This document shows positions 1 to 7,962 of a stretch of 64,000 nucleotides of DNA, piece by piece. The stretch is from Gammaproteobacteria bacterium (GTDB taxonomy: Bacteria; Pseudomonadota; Gammaproteobacteria; Natronospirales; REEB76). The notes beneath the pieces are model-generated. The model made no database searches. It was not told the DNA's origin and saw only the letters and a program-made list of their open reading frames with translations. The stretch is taken from contig DAHUYB010000057.1 in the NCBI GenBank assembly GCA_027315405.1, forward strand, positions 1 to 64,000, given 5' to 3'. Within the stretch, counting starts at the first letter, position 1. The number at the start of each line of letters is the position of its first letter. The translations under genes were made by a program, and so were the position numbers.

Positions 1-1
1 T

Positions 2-214
2 GATTGGAAGGAGAGCGAATGCATCGTGTTCGATGATACCTTTGAACATGAAGCCTGGAACCACAGCGACCAAACCCGTGTGGTATTGATTTTTGATATC
101 TGGAATCCCTACCTCACCCCCACGGAACAGGAGGCCATGCGCATCGTGGTAGAAGAACTTGGCCGCTTCAACCAGTTGCACGGTCAGAGCGCGCAGGCGT
201 ATGTACAGGACTAG
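2..214 (+). CDS. Aspartyl/asparaginyl beta-hydroxylase family protein, C-terminal end (partial)
   Basis: Only the last 70 residues are present; the gene begins left of the window. The reading frame is open from base 2 and ends at a TAG. The visible part has a FDDTFEHEAWN stretch followed by TRVVLIFDIWNP, which is the end of the double-stranded beta-helix of this Fe(II)/2-oxoglutarate dioxygenase family: the His of HEAWN is the usual distal iron ligand and the Arg of TRVVL the usual 2-oxoglutarate contact. Bacterial members hydroxylate Asp/Asn side chains or act on lipid A-type substrates; which applies here cannot be told from the fragment. It reads toward the multicopper oxidase remnant, with about 125 bp between. 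TAG is used as a true stop here, which matters for the amber codons further on. Confidence 0.8.
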   Translation, partial: DWKESECIVFDDTFEHEAWNHSDQTRVVLIFDIWNPYLTPTEQEAMRIVVEELGRFNQLHGQSAQAYVQD

Positions 215-277
215 GCAGCGCCTGAAATCCGTACTTGGCTGCTTCGATTGGGGATTGAACCGGGTCCGCGGCTGGAC

Positions 278-306
278 TTGACACACAACCTAGCATTGAA
301 CAGAAT
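278..306 (+). promoter_or_regulatory. Putative sigma-70 promoter for the multicopper oxidase remnant
   Basis: A perfect -35 hexamer TTGACA is followed after 17 nt by CAGAAT, which matches four of six positions of the -10 consensus. It lies 34 nt upstream of the ATG at 340 that opens a signal-peptide-like frame. This is an inference from consensus and position only. Confidence 0.4.
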
Positions 307-339
307 CCGCGTGCCAAAGGATTCCAGAGAAGTCCGGTT

Positions 340-2285
340 ATGGGGTTCAGCCATTTTGGGTTAAAGCGTCGTACGCTCCTGTGTACAACCACGTTGTTCT
401 TGCTGCTGGTTTGCAGTCAGCTTCCGATCACAACCAGTTTTTGCTGCCGCCGCAACAGCGGCCACCGGCGCCTGCAATCCCGCCCCGGATGCGCACACTT
501 TCACTGAACCGCCAGCCGTGGACATGTGGAATGCGCCGGTGGACGCCTCGGGTGAGCACGAACTGATCCTCGCCGTGCACACGGACTCGAGTAGTGGCCA
601 GTTCTGTTACACCTACCGCTGGCACGGCATCGAGCACACCGTTGCACCGGTGATCCACATGCAGCGCGGCGAGCATTTTGCGATCCGCATCGTGAACGAC
701 ATCGCCAGCCAAAGCCCCGGCGAAAACGTGCCGTCCACATCAATCCCGCCCTGCAAGCCGATGGTCATGCCAAAGGTGCCGGTGCAGCACTGGATCGGCT
801 ATCTGAATCACACTACTGACGACCGCTTCTTCAGAATCAAGCCCCTCGATACGAACCTGTACCTGCACGGCTTCGAAGGCCCGGCGTCGGAGGAAAACAT
901 CTTCCTCTCGACGTTGAGCACGCCGATGCACGCCTGCGAGTACCACATCACCATCCCGCGCACCCAGCCGCCCGGCACTTACGTCTATCACCCGCATGCG
1001 CATGGCGCGGCGCAAGCGGAGATGGCGGGAGGCCTCGTCGGCGTGTAGATCGTGGATCCGGATGCGCCGAAAATTCAGCGCGCTGACCAGCATGTTGTCT
1101 TGCTGACCTACCAGCAGCCACACAGTTCGTTGTCGGATGCACCGCCCCCGAGCCAGACTTCCCTGGCGATGTACGACGGTGCTGCAGCGGCACATGAGGC
1201 GGCACTGAAGCCGGCCGTGCCGATTCGTTACGATCCGTTCGATCCTCCGCCGTGGCCGACCGCGTATCCGATGGACGCCGGCGGGATCAAACTCGATCCC
1301 ACCGGCTGCGTGGGCGGGTTCGGCGGAGACAATCTCATCAGCGTGGACGGCGTGGACGCGCCAGCCACGCTGAGCATCCCGGCGGGCCGCACCCAGTTGT
1401 TGCGGATCGTCAACGGCACCGCGGACTCCCCCAAGCTTCTGCGCCTTCTCGACGCACAAGGTCACGTGGTCCCATTTCGGGTTGTGGAGCGTGACGGCGT
1501 GCCGGTTTCCGGCGACATGCAACATCCGTACGCGCATTACATACCGATGCGGGAGTTGATGCTCACGATGATGTCGCGCGCCGGCGTTTTGCTGACTGCG
1601 GCGCCGGACGAGCATTTCGTCCTCTCCACCGAACCTTTTTGCGATGGCGCCGGCGACACGCTCGAACTGCGCCACGATCTGTTGCGAATCACTGTCGGAC
1701 GCAGCGAGGCAAGACACGCCACGCTGCATGCCACGCCCATCGCGATTGCCGATACGCCCGCCGCCAAACTCGTCGCCTGGGTGCACGCACATCCGAATCG
1801 CGTACACCGGCGCGCGATTACCTTCACTGAATATGAAGTTTCCCGAGCGCGGCAAGATCCCGCTGCACGCCGCGTACTACATTACCGACACCACGAACCC
1901 GGACTTCCATGAGCGTCCGTTCTGGCCGGTGTTTCGCGCGGGTGCGACAGTGCCGTCGAATCCGGACATCGTGGTCAAGCAGGGCACCATCGAGGTGTGG
2001 TACCTGATCAACGCCACGCTGGAAACGCACGCCTTCCACATCCACCAGATGAAATACGTACAGGAGCGCGACTACAGCGGCCAGCCGGTTACCGTTGATA
2101 CGACGTTCATGCCTGTCGGCAAACTGCTGCCGAACTCCCACGACCCGAATTATCCACTGATCCAGCCGAGCATCACCAAGGTGATCCTCGACTTCCGCCA
2201 CGTCCCGAAAGGCACCTTCGTATTCCACTGCCACATGCTCGCGCACGAGGACCTCGGCATGATGGGCATCATCCGCGTGGAGTAA
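340..2285 (+). pseudogene. Multicopper oxidase, broken by two frameshifts and one amber codon
   Basis: Three adjoining reading frames together spell one multicopper oxidase. A signal-peptide-like start (ATG 340, KRRTLLCTTTLFLLLVC) is in frame 1; around base 430-445 the sense passes to frame 2 (FAAAATAATGAC, then the body). Frame 2 carries copper-ligand blocks NLYLHGFEG and TYVYHPHAHG, then hits an in-frame TAG at 1046-1048 exactly where the family has GLxGxxIVD, and goes on directly as IVDPDAPKI. Near 1830-1845 the sense moves to frame 3, which holds the C-terminal copper sites HAFHIHQMKY and FVFHCHMLAHEDLGMMG. All trinuclear and type 1 copper motifs are therefore still recognisable, so the decay is recent or the lesions are partly assembly errors. 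Intact relatives oxidise metals or phenols in the periplasm or outer membrane. It precedes two related cytochrome genes. Confidence 0.85.
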
Positions 2286-2387
2286 AACGTTTTACGACTA
2301 GGCAATACACAAAGGAATTGCCCGTAGCAACGACGCGCTGAAAGCGATGCCAGTGCGCAACCCGTTCTATCCAACCGCAGGTTCGAT

Positions 2388-3059
2388 ATGTATAACGCAG
2401 CGATGAAAGTGGCGACAGTTCCGGCGATAATGCTGCTGATGTTGTGTCTCGCCAATCCGGCGACCGCCGCGTACATTCGAGAATAGTTGCAGGCATTCCG
2501 CGAGGACCAGCGTGACAAAAACGGCATCATGCCCTTCGAGGCGCGTCATCTCGATGCGGCGGACGAGCAGGCCGTCGTACGGTATTTCTCGGGCCTGAAA
2601 TTTCATCCTGCTACTCAAGTGGTGGAAACTGCCAACGTGCCGATGATGCACTGGCGGGGCTTCGTGCTGGTGCCGGACAAGAGCGGCACGCGCGAGCTGA
2701 TTGGAAACCGCATCATTGAAACGCCAGAAAATTTCACGCTTTACGACTTGGACGATGAGCGAACGGAGTTTATCGCTTATGTACCGCCTGGCAGCATCCA
2801 GCGTGGCGCAGCGATCGCGGCGAGGGGCATCGGCACGGCGGTATCGTGCGAGTCCTGCCACGGCGCGGAGCTACATGGCGTCGGTGACATTCCTTATCTC
2901 GCCGGGCGCTCGCCCACCTACATTGTGCGCGAGTTGATTCTGTTTCGTCTTGGTAAGCGCACCAATCCCGGCGCCGCGCCGATGCACGCGGAAGTCGCGC
3001 ATCTGTCACTGAAAGACATGATTGACGTCGCGGCGTATGCCGCTTCGCTCAGGCCGTGA
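2388..3059 (+). pseudogene. Cytochrome c (paralogue of the 4003-5016 gene), first heme domain lost, amber codon
   Basis: An ATG at 2388 opens a clean signal peptide (MKVATVPAIMLLMLCL, cleavage near NPATA-A) that runs directly into YIRE, then an in-frame TAG at 2484-2486, then LQAFREDQRDKNG. The intact paralogue downstream reads YIIEQIKAFRDGQR here, so the TAG stands where Gln (CAG) is expected. Compared with the paralogue, about 110 residues including the first CxxCH domain are missing between signal peptide and YI. The remaining part has one heme motif, CESCH, and a conserved tail (GRSPTYIVRELILFRLGKR, then NPGAAPM). The protein would be truncated at 32 residues unless the amber is read through or a downstream start is used. 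It was probably part of a multicopper oxidase/cytochrome unit. Confidence 0.75.
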
Positions 3060-3071
3060 ATCCGGCCGGAG

Positions 3072-3449
3072 TCAGGCTTGTTTCGTGAAGTACACCACGC
3101 CCGGCAACTTTTCGAAATGCGCGTCGCAGGTGAGCAGATCGGCGCCGCTTTCCTGTGCAGTTGCATAAACTATGGCGTCGGCAGTGGCCAGTTTGTGCTG
3201 GCGGCAGAATTCTGCCGCCAGCAGTGCAATGCGTGTGTCCAGCGGTACGACGAAGCACTTCTGCGTGTAGGCGATGGCTTGATCCGCCTGCTCTTCGCCT
3301 AGTTCGCGCACCAGCCATTTCGATAGCTCAAGTTGCACCAGAGTCGGCACGAGGCACTGTGATTTATCGGGGAAGACTTTTTCGAGTTGCTTGCCAAGAG
3401 GCGACGCGGTCAACCACTCAATCCAGGCGGACGTGTCAACGACGCGCAT
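3072..3449 (-). CDS. vapC: VapC-type PIN domain ribonuclease toxin
   Basis: A 125-residue PIN domain protein. The acidic metal-binding residues of the family are visible: Asp in VVDTSAWIEWL at the start, Glu in LVQLELSKWL, Asp in LATADAIVYATA, and Asp in LLTCDAHFEKLPGV. The ATG start overlaps the stop of the upstream antitoxin gene by one base (TGATG), so the two are translationally coupled; a TTG one codon further upstream is possible but less likely. VapC toxins are Mg-dependent RNases that cut tRNA or rRNA; the target here is not predictable. The gene converges on the broken cytochrome gene, 12 bp away. Confidence 0.9.
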   Translation of the reverse strand: MRVVDTSAWIEWLTASPLGKQLEKVFPDKSQCLVPTLVQLELSKWLVRELGEEQADQAIAYTQKCFVVPLDTRIALLAAEFCRQHKLATADAIVYATAQESGADLLTCDAHFEKLPGVVYFTKQA

Positions 3450-3661
3450 CAATGTCGGTCCTTGCGGTCACGGTAATCACTTTTGTCTGCACCCTTGGCG
3501 ATGCCGCGCAGATCCTTTAGTTCTGGCACCGGCATCACCAGTACGCCCTTGCCCTTGGGAATAAACACGAATTCCTGGCCGGCCTCCCATTTCTGTTCCT
3601 CGCGTACGGCCTTGGGGATGGAAATCTGGTATTTGCTGGAGAGCGTGGCAGTGGTATTCAT
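3449..3661 (-). CDS. vapB: VapB-type antitoxin with AbrB/MazE-like DNA-binding fold
   Basis: A 70-residue protein with the swapped-hairpin AbrB signature at the N-terminus (TLSSKYQISIPKAVREEQKW, then AGQEF) and a charged tail (KSDYRDRKDRH) of the type that plugs the toxin active site. A ribosome-binding site AAGG lies just upstream of the ATG. It is the first gene of the pair, as usual for autoregulated toxin-antitoxin operons, and overlaps vapC by one base. The pair sits between two related cytochrome genes, one broken and one intact. Confidence 0.9.
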   Translation of the reverse strand: MNTTATLSSKYQISIPKAVREEQKWEAGQEFVFIPKGKGVLVMPVPELKDLRGIAKGADKSDYRDRKDRH

Positions 3662-4002
3662 ATTCTTACCTTATAAATAACGATGGTCATCTGGTAAAAA
3701 TATCATGGTCACGTGCTTACCTGCAAGCCGCACATTCCGTCGCCGTGAACGTCTCGGTGGGCATAGGGTGTCACCCCCCCCGGAGACCACCGCCCAGTCG
3801 TCTATCGGCTCAGAATGTGAAATGCAGCGCCTTTCAAATGCCTGGATTTCCGTGGCCTTCCAGCTTGACAGCGCTCGAAGCGATACCACGTTTACCGACT
3901 GCGAAAGGGTAATATGCAGCGAGTTTTTTTGGGGGGGCGTCTGTTCCCATACGTTTGCGGCTGCAATCCACCTTTTTTGATTTATCCCGAGGGGAGAGAG
4001 CC
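3662..4002. other. Intergenic region between vapB and the diheme cytochrome gene
   Basis: About 340 bp between divergent genes. It contains the vapB promoter side, homopolymer runs (a C tract near 3773 and G and T tracts near 3926-3936), and a purine-rich ribosome-binding site GGGGAGAGAG just before the ATG at 4003. I see no further gene; the longer open frames here run into coding sequence on the opposite strand. Confidence 0.6.
3683..3711 (-). promoter_or_regulatory. Possible VapBC operator: two direct ATGGTCA repeats
   Basis: Two copies of ATGGTCA (3683-3689 and 3705-3711) are spaced 22 bp start to start, about two helical turns, directly upstream of vapB. Antitoxins of this fold bind repeated or inverted sites in their own promoter, so this is a reasonable operator candidate. 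No binding evidence exists in the sequence itself. Confidence 0.3.
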
Positions 4003-5016
4003 ATGAAGACAAGCCTGTTGCCGATAGCTGGCATTGCTGTTTTGATCCCATTCGCAACGGGCGTTTCGCACGCAGCGACACTGCCTGCGCCGCCTTCATC
4101 CACTGCAGAAATTGTCGCTGTCGAGGCGTGGGCGTTTCCGCAGGAACAGTCGTCCGACCCGAGCGCGCCAGTGCAAGCGCAGCAATCGGCTCCGAATGCC
4201 ACGATGCGCGTTCCGGGCAGCACGCGTAGCTACACGTTGAGTGAGTTGGGCAGCAACTTCGTGGCGCCGGATTGGTTTCCCCGGGACCATCCGCCTGCAC
4301 CGCATGTGGTCCTGTTCGGCCGGAAGCCCGCGTGGGCCTGCGGCGCCTGCCACTATCCGAACGGCGAAGGGGATGCAGATTCCGCCACGCTGGCGGGGTT
4401 GCCCAAGGCGTACATCATCGAACAGATCAAGGCCTTCCGCGACGGCCAGCGCATTCCGCCGGACCCGTCCATGGCCGAGGAAGCGCGCAACCTCGACGAT
4501 GCCGACCTGCAACAGGCGGCAGATTATTTTTCCAATCTGAAACTGCCTCCCATCAGGCGCGTTGTCGGAACCGCGACGGTACCCCGGACGCACTGGGATA
4601 ACTTCGTCCACGCGCCCGACCACGACGGCGCACGCGAACCGATCGGCGAGCGAATCATCGAGATATCCAACGACCAGAAGCTTTACGACCGGGGTGATGA
4701 GCGCACCGGCTTCGTGGCCTACGTGCCGCCGGGCAGCATCGAAGCCGGCGCGAAGATCGCGGCAGCCGGCACGGGCGCGGCGCCGGTCTGCGAGTCGTGC
4801 CACGGCGCAAGCTTGCAAGGCGCGGATCTGGCCGGCATCGGCATTGCGCCGCCGCTGGCCGGCCGCTCGCCGACCTACATCGTCAAAGAACTCATCCTAT
4901 TCCGCTTGGGCAAGCGCAACAATCCGGGCGCTGCGCCGATGCGCGCAGAAGTTTCACGCCTGACCTTGAAGGAAATGATTAACGTCGCGGCGTATGCCGG
5001 GTCACGCAGACCCTGA
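4003..5016 (+). CDS. Periplasmic diheme c-type cytochrome
   Basis: A 337-residue exported protein. The start at 4003 follows a good ribosome-binding site and opens a signal peptide (MKTSLLPIAGIAVLIPFATG, cleavage near SHA-A). Two heme-binding motifs are present: CGACH at about residues 113-117 and CESCH at about 263-267, in two cytochrome c domains linked by a DYFSNLK-type helix. Methionines such as that in NPGAAPM may serve as axial ligands. It is the intact paralogue of the broken gene at 2388-3059 and follows the multicopper oxidase remnant, so the ancestral unit was probably oxidase plus electron-accepting cytochromes. The exact electron donor is unknown. Maturation would need the Ccm system encoded at 18.7-31 kb. 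Confidence 0.85.
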   Translation: MKTSLLPIAGIAVLIPFATGVSHAATLPAPPSSTAEIVAVEAWAFPQEQSSDPSAPVQAQQSAPNATMRVPGSTRSYTLSELGSNFVAPDWFPRDHPPAPHVVLFGRKPAWACGACHYPNGEGDADSATLAGLPKAYIIEQIKAFRDGQRIPPDPSMAEEARNLDDADLQQAADYFSNLKLPPIRRVVGTATVPRTHWDNFVHAPDHDGAREPIGERIIEISNDQKLYDRGDERTGFVAYVPPGSIEAGAKIAAAGTGAAPVCESCHGASLQGADLAGIGIAPPLAGRSPTYIVKELILFRLGKRNNPGAAPMRAEVSRLTLKEMINVAAYAGSRRP

Positions 5017-5092
5017 GGCGCGCGCGATGCGAAGATGCGTTCAACTGTTTCCGTTGTACATGGCATTGCCATCAAGGTCACCCGGAGAACAT

Positions 5093-5416
5093 ATGAGGCT
5101 TCTGACTGCGTGTGTGATGGCGGCACTTGCAATTTCCGGGATTGCCAGTGCGCATGCATCGGATGCCAACAAGGCCTTGGTCACCATCGGTTACACCGAC
5201 ACCGTTGCACCTGCCGAGATGCAGGCCTACGAGGTTGGTATCAAGGCTTATAACCAGTGCCTCCGCGAGCACGGGGTCAAGTACAACGTATACGCCGTCA
5301 GCCACGAAACCGGCCGCAATACATACAAGACCTCGTACTACCGCGAACCCATGATGTGGGCCCAGCGGGATGCAATGAGATCAATGGGGTCAGAATCTGA
5401 CCCCATTGATGATTGA
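5093..5416 (+). CDS. Short secreted protein of unknown function, probably truncated by a palindromic repeat
   Basis: A 107-residue product beginning MRLLTACVMAALAISGIASA, a signal peptide with cleavage near AHA-S. A ribosome-binding site CCCGGAGAAC precedes the ATG. The mature part (KALVTIGYTDTVAPAEMQAY) belongs to no family I recognise. The last dozen codons are made of the palindromic element at 5381-5409, so the true C-terminus seems to have been lost when that element arrived. It may still be expressed and secreted. Confidence 0.6.
   Translation: MRLLTACVMAALAISGIASAHASDANKALVTIGYTDTVAPAEMQAYEVGIKAYNQCLREHGVKYNVYAVSHETGRNTYKTSYYREPMMWAQRDAMRSMGSESDPIDD
5381..5409. repeat. Perfect 29-nt palindrome (REP-like element or bidirectional hairpin)
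   Basis: Two 14-nt arms, TCAATGGGGTCAGA and its exact reverse complement, flank a single central base. It forms the end of the short secreted gene and lies 18 bp from the 3' end of the convergent thioesterase gene. GGGGTCAGA-type palindromes are, from memory, typical of REP-like sequences mobilised by IS200-like (RAYT) transposases. It has no U tract, so termination is only a possible side function. No second copy was noticed in this window. Confidence 0.7.
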
Positions 5417-5426
5417 TGCAGGACAG

Positions 5427-5819
5427 CTACTTGGCAATCGGTACCGGTCGGCGATTGGCACCCACACGCACGTAGGTCATCTGCGCCGTGGCCACTTTCA
5501 CGCAGCTCTCGTGCTCACCGTCGCTGCGCTGTGAAAACACCGTCACGTCAATGGCTATGGAGGTATTGCCGACGCGCGCGATATCGGTGTAGAAACTCAC
5601 CACATCACCCACATACACGGGACTGACGAATACGAACTCATTCACCGCCACGGTCACTACGCGGCCGCCCGCGCGCCGGAAGGCGATGATGGCTCCAGCC
5701 ATATCGGCGTGCGACATGATCCAGCCACCGAAGATATCGCCCAAGCCGTTGGTATCCTTGGGCATGGCAAGCGTACGGACGGCGGCTTCGTGCTCCTTGG
5801 GCATATCCTCGAATTTCAT
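5427..5819 (-). CDS. yciA: YciA-family acyl-CoA thioesterase
   Basis: A 130-residue hotdog-fold thioesterase. The motif LAMPKDTNGLGDIFGGWIMS, followed by HADMAGA, matches the active-site helix of YciA-type acyl-CoA hydrolases, with the catalytic Asp in PKDTN. It hydrolyses acyl-CoA to free acid and CoA in the cytoplasm. The ATG at 5819 overlaps the stop of the upstream FadB-like gene (ATGA) and is preceded by AAGGAG inside that gene, so the two are translationally coupled. The pairing suggests a role in clearing acyl-CoA intermediates during beta-oxidation. Confidence 0.9.
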   Translation of the reverse strand: MKFEDMPKEHEAAVRTLAMPKDTNGLGDIFGGWIMSHADMAGAIIAFRRAGGRVVTVAVNEFVFVSPVYVGDVVSFYTDIARVGNTSIAIDVTVFSQRSDGEHESCVKVATAQMTYVRVGANRRPVPIAK

Positions 5820-7861
5820 GCTTTGGACTCCTTGAGGGCAGGGGCATTCCAACCGGCATCCGGGGTAAAACGATCGCCGTGCGCAGGAACCAGTTTTTCC
5901 AGACGTGCGGTGAGATTGGCGACGCCAGTCGCGTGAATGTAATTGACCGGACCGCCGCGGAAGGGCGCGAAGCCGGTGCCGAAAATCACGCCGGCATCCA
6001 GCAGGTCCGCATCGTCCACAAGCTGTTCGCGCAACACCGCCACCGCTCCATTGATCATCGGCAGAATCAGACGGTCCTGAAGATCGGCAGGCATTGGATG
6101 CGCGCGGCGCTTGTCCTTCACCGGTTTGCCATCCTGGTACTTGTAAAAACCTTCGCCGGTCTTGCGACCAAGTTTCTTCTCCGCCACCAGCTTCGTAAGA
6201 CTGTCGGGAATCTTCTTGTTGAATTCCTTGGCAAACACTTGCGCGACTGACAAGGACACGTCCAGACCCACGGTATCGGTCAGTTCCATCGGGCCCATGG
6301 GCATACCGTAATCCAGAGCCGCCTGATCGATGGCTTCGAGCGCAATGCCTTCATCGGCCGCGAGCATGGCTTCCATAAGATAGGGCATGAGAATGCGATT
6401 GACGAGGAAACCCGGTGAGCTTTTCACCGGCACCGCCAGTTTGTCTATCTGGCGCGTGAAGGAGAGTGACTTGGCGATTTCATCCTGGGGGGTGTCCTGG
6501 GCATGAATTACCTCCACCAGCGGCATTTTCGCAACCGGGTTGAAGAAATGCAGGCCGACGAGGCGCTGTGGATTCTTGAGTACCGTGCGCAGCGTCTCGA
6601 GCCGTATGCTGGAGGTATTGGTGGCAAGGATGGCGCCGGGTTTCATTTTCTGATCCAGAGTTTTATATAGCGTCTGTTTGGCTTCCACGTTTTCAAAGAT
6701 GGCTTCGATCACCACATCCGCGTCACTTGCGCCGGAACCGGCCACATCCATTTTCAACCGCTGTGTGGCATTTTGAATTTCAGCACCTTTGAGGCGTTTC
6801 TCGAACAGCTTTTGCGCGCGGGCCAGCGCCGGCTGCACATATTTTTCCTCGCGATCCTGCAAAGTCACATTGAAACCGCGCAATGCGCACCAGGCGGCAA
6901 TGTCGCCACCCATGGTACCGGCGCCCACCACATGTACGTGCTTGAGCACCAGGTCGGATTTCTTGCCGAGAGATTTCAGCCGATCCTGCAGCATGAAGAC
7001 CCGCACCAGATTGCGGGCGGTGTCGTTGACCATGAGGCGCGCGATGGAATGCGCTTCCTGCACGTACATCTGGTCGCTGCCGGCGTAATGTTTCCACAGA
7101 TCAATGATGGCGTAGGGCGCTGGATAGTGGTCGCGGCGCACCTTGACGCCCACCTGCTTGGCGAGCATCGTGGCCACGAACGGCCGCAACCAACCCAACG
7201 CCAACAGTTTTTGGGTAAAAGGCGCGCTTTTTCTTGCGGGAGATTTAAGCACCAAATCCCGGGCGGTCTGCCGGGCGGCATCACTCTTAACCAGACGATC
7301 CAGCAATCCGATCCTGAGGGCTTCGCTTCCATGAACATTGCGCCCCGTGAGCATGAAGCTCATGGCCGGCAACACACCCACCAGGCGGGTAGAGCGCACC
7401 GTGCCGCCAAAACCCGGATGAATGCCCAGCTTCACTTCGGGAAGCCCGAGAGTCAATCGGTCATCGTCTATACCCACGCGGTAACGGCAGGCCATCGCAA
7501 GCTCCAGGCCACCGCCGAGGGCGAAGCCGTTGATGAGAGCCACGCTGGGGCAGGACAATCGCTCCAGCTGTTCCAGCACCAGTTGGCCGCGGCGGATCAT
7601 CTCGAAGGCGTCGTCCGGCGTCTTAAGCGTGGTAAATTCCTTGATGTCGGCGCCTGCAATAAAGCCGCTTTGCTTGGCGGAATAAATCACCAAGCCCTTG
7701 GGTAGCTGCGCTGCCAGTTGCTGGAGATGTTCGCCGAGTTCAGCCATAACTTGGCTGGACAGGACATTGGTGCTGGCACCAGCCCTGTCGAAGCCGAGCC
7801 AGGCGATACCGTCGGCGTCGCGCTCAATACGCCAGTTGACCTGGGAAGTGCGGGTGGGCAT
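5816..7861 (-). CDS. Bifunctional enoyl-CoA hydratase / 3-hydroxyacyl-CoA dehydrogenase (FadB/FadJ type)
   Basis: A 681-residue two-domain beta-oxidation enzyme. The N-terminal crotonase domain shows the oxyanion-hole region SGFIAGADIKEF, then GFALGGGLELAMACRYRVG and LPEVKLGIHPGFGGTVR with the two catalytic glutamates. The second half starts with a Rossmann motif VVGAGTMGGDIAAWCALRG, followed by the dehydrogenase parts (LHFFNPVAKMPLVEV, then GFLVNRILMPYL). The ATG at 7861 has GGAG six bases upstream and is preferred over a GTG four codons earlier. The partner thiolase FadA is not in this window, so I cannot say whether it is the FadB or FadJ type. It overlaps yciA by four bases. Confidence 0.92.
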   Translation of the reverse strand: MPTRTSQVNWRIERDADGIAWLGFDRAGASTNVLSSQVMAELGEHLQQLAAQLPKGLVIYSAKQSGFIAGADIKEFTTLKTPDDAFEMIRRGQLVLEQLERLSCPSVALINGFALGGGLELAMACRYRVGIDDDRLTLGLPEVKLGIHPGFGGTVRSTRLVGVLPAMSFMLTGRNVHGSEALRIGLLDRLVKSDAARQTARDLVLKSPARKSAPFTQKLLALGWLRPFVATMLAKQVGVKVRRDHYPAPYAIIDLWKHYAGSDQMYVQEAHSIARLMVNDTARNLVRVFMLQDRLKSLGKKSDLVLKHVHVVGAGTMGGDIAAWCALRGFNVTLQDREEKYVQPALARAQKLFEKRLKGAEIQNATQRLKMDVAGSGASDADVVIEAIFENVEAKQTLYKTLDQKMKPGAILATNTSSIRLETLRTVLKNPQRLVGLHFFNPVAKMPLVEVIHAQDTPQDEIAKSLSFTRQIDKLAVPVKSSPGFLVNRILMPYLMEAMLAADEGIALEAIDQAALDYGMPMGPMELTDTVGLDVSLSVAQVFAKEFNKKIPDSLTKLVAEKKLGRKTGEGFYKYQDGKPVKDKRRAHPMPADLQDRLILPMINGAVAVLREQLVDDADLLDAGVIFGTGFAPFRGGPVNYIHATGVANLTARLEKLVPAHGDRFTPDAGWNAPALKESKA

Positions 7862-7962
7862 GAATTTCTCCACTTTAAATATGTTGGCCTGGAGGGCCAG
7901 TTAGGGCATCAGCCCGGAAAGAGTGTCAATCATAGGAAGCCCAGGCACCCGCCGCAACTTGC

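Noticed and set aside
740-1855. Minus-strand open frame of 371 codons
   Set aside because: Antisense shadow of the multicopper oxidase remnant; composition is Arg/His-rich with no motif.
1046-2486. Amber recoding (TAG read as an amino acid) as explanation for two in-frame TAG codons
   Set aside because: TAG is used as an ordinary terminal stop by several intact genes in the window (for example at 214, 14923, 18617 and 26250), and one of the two genes also carries frameshifts. Decay or sequencing error is simpler; kept only as a test in the findings.
6773-7705. Plus-strand open frame of 310 codons
   Set aside because: Antisense shadow of the FadB-like gene, whose domains are unambiguous.
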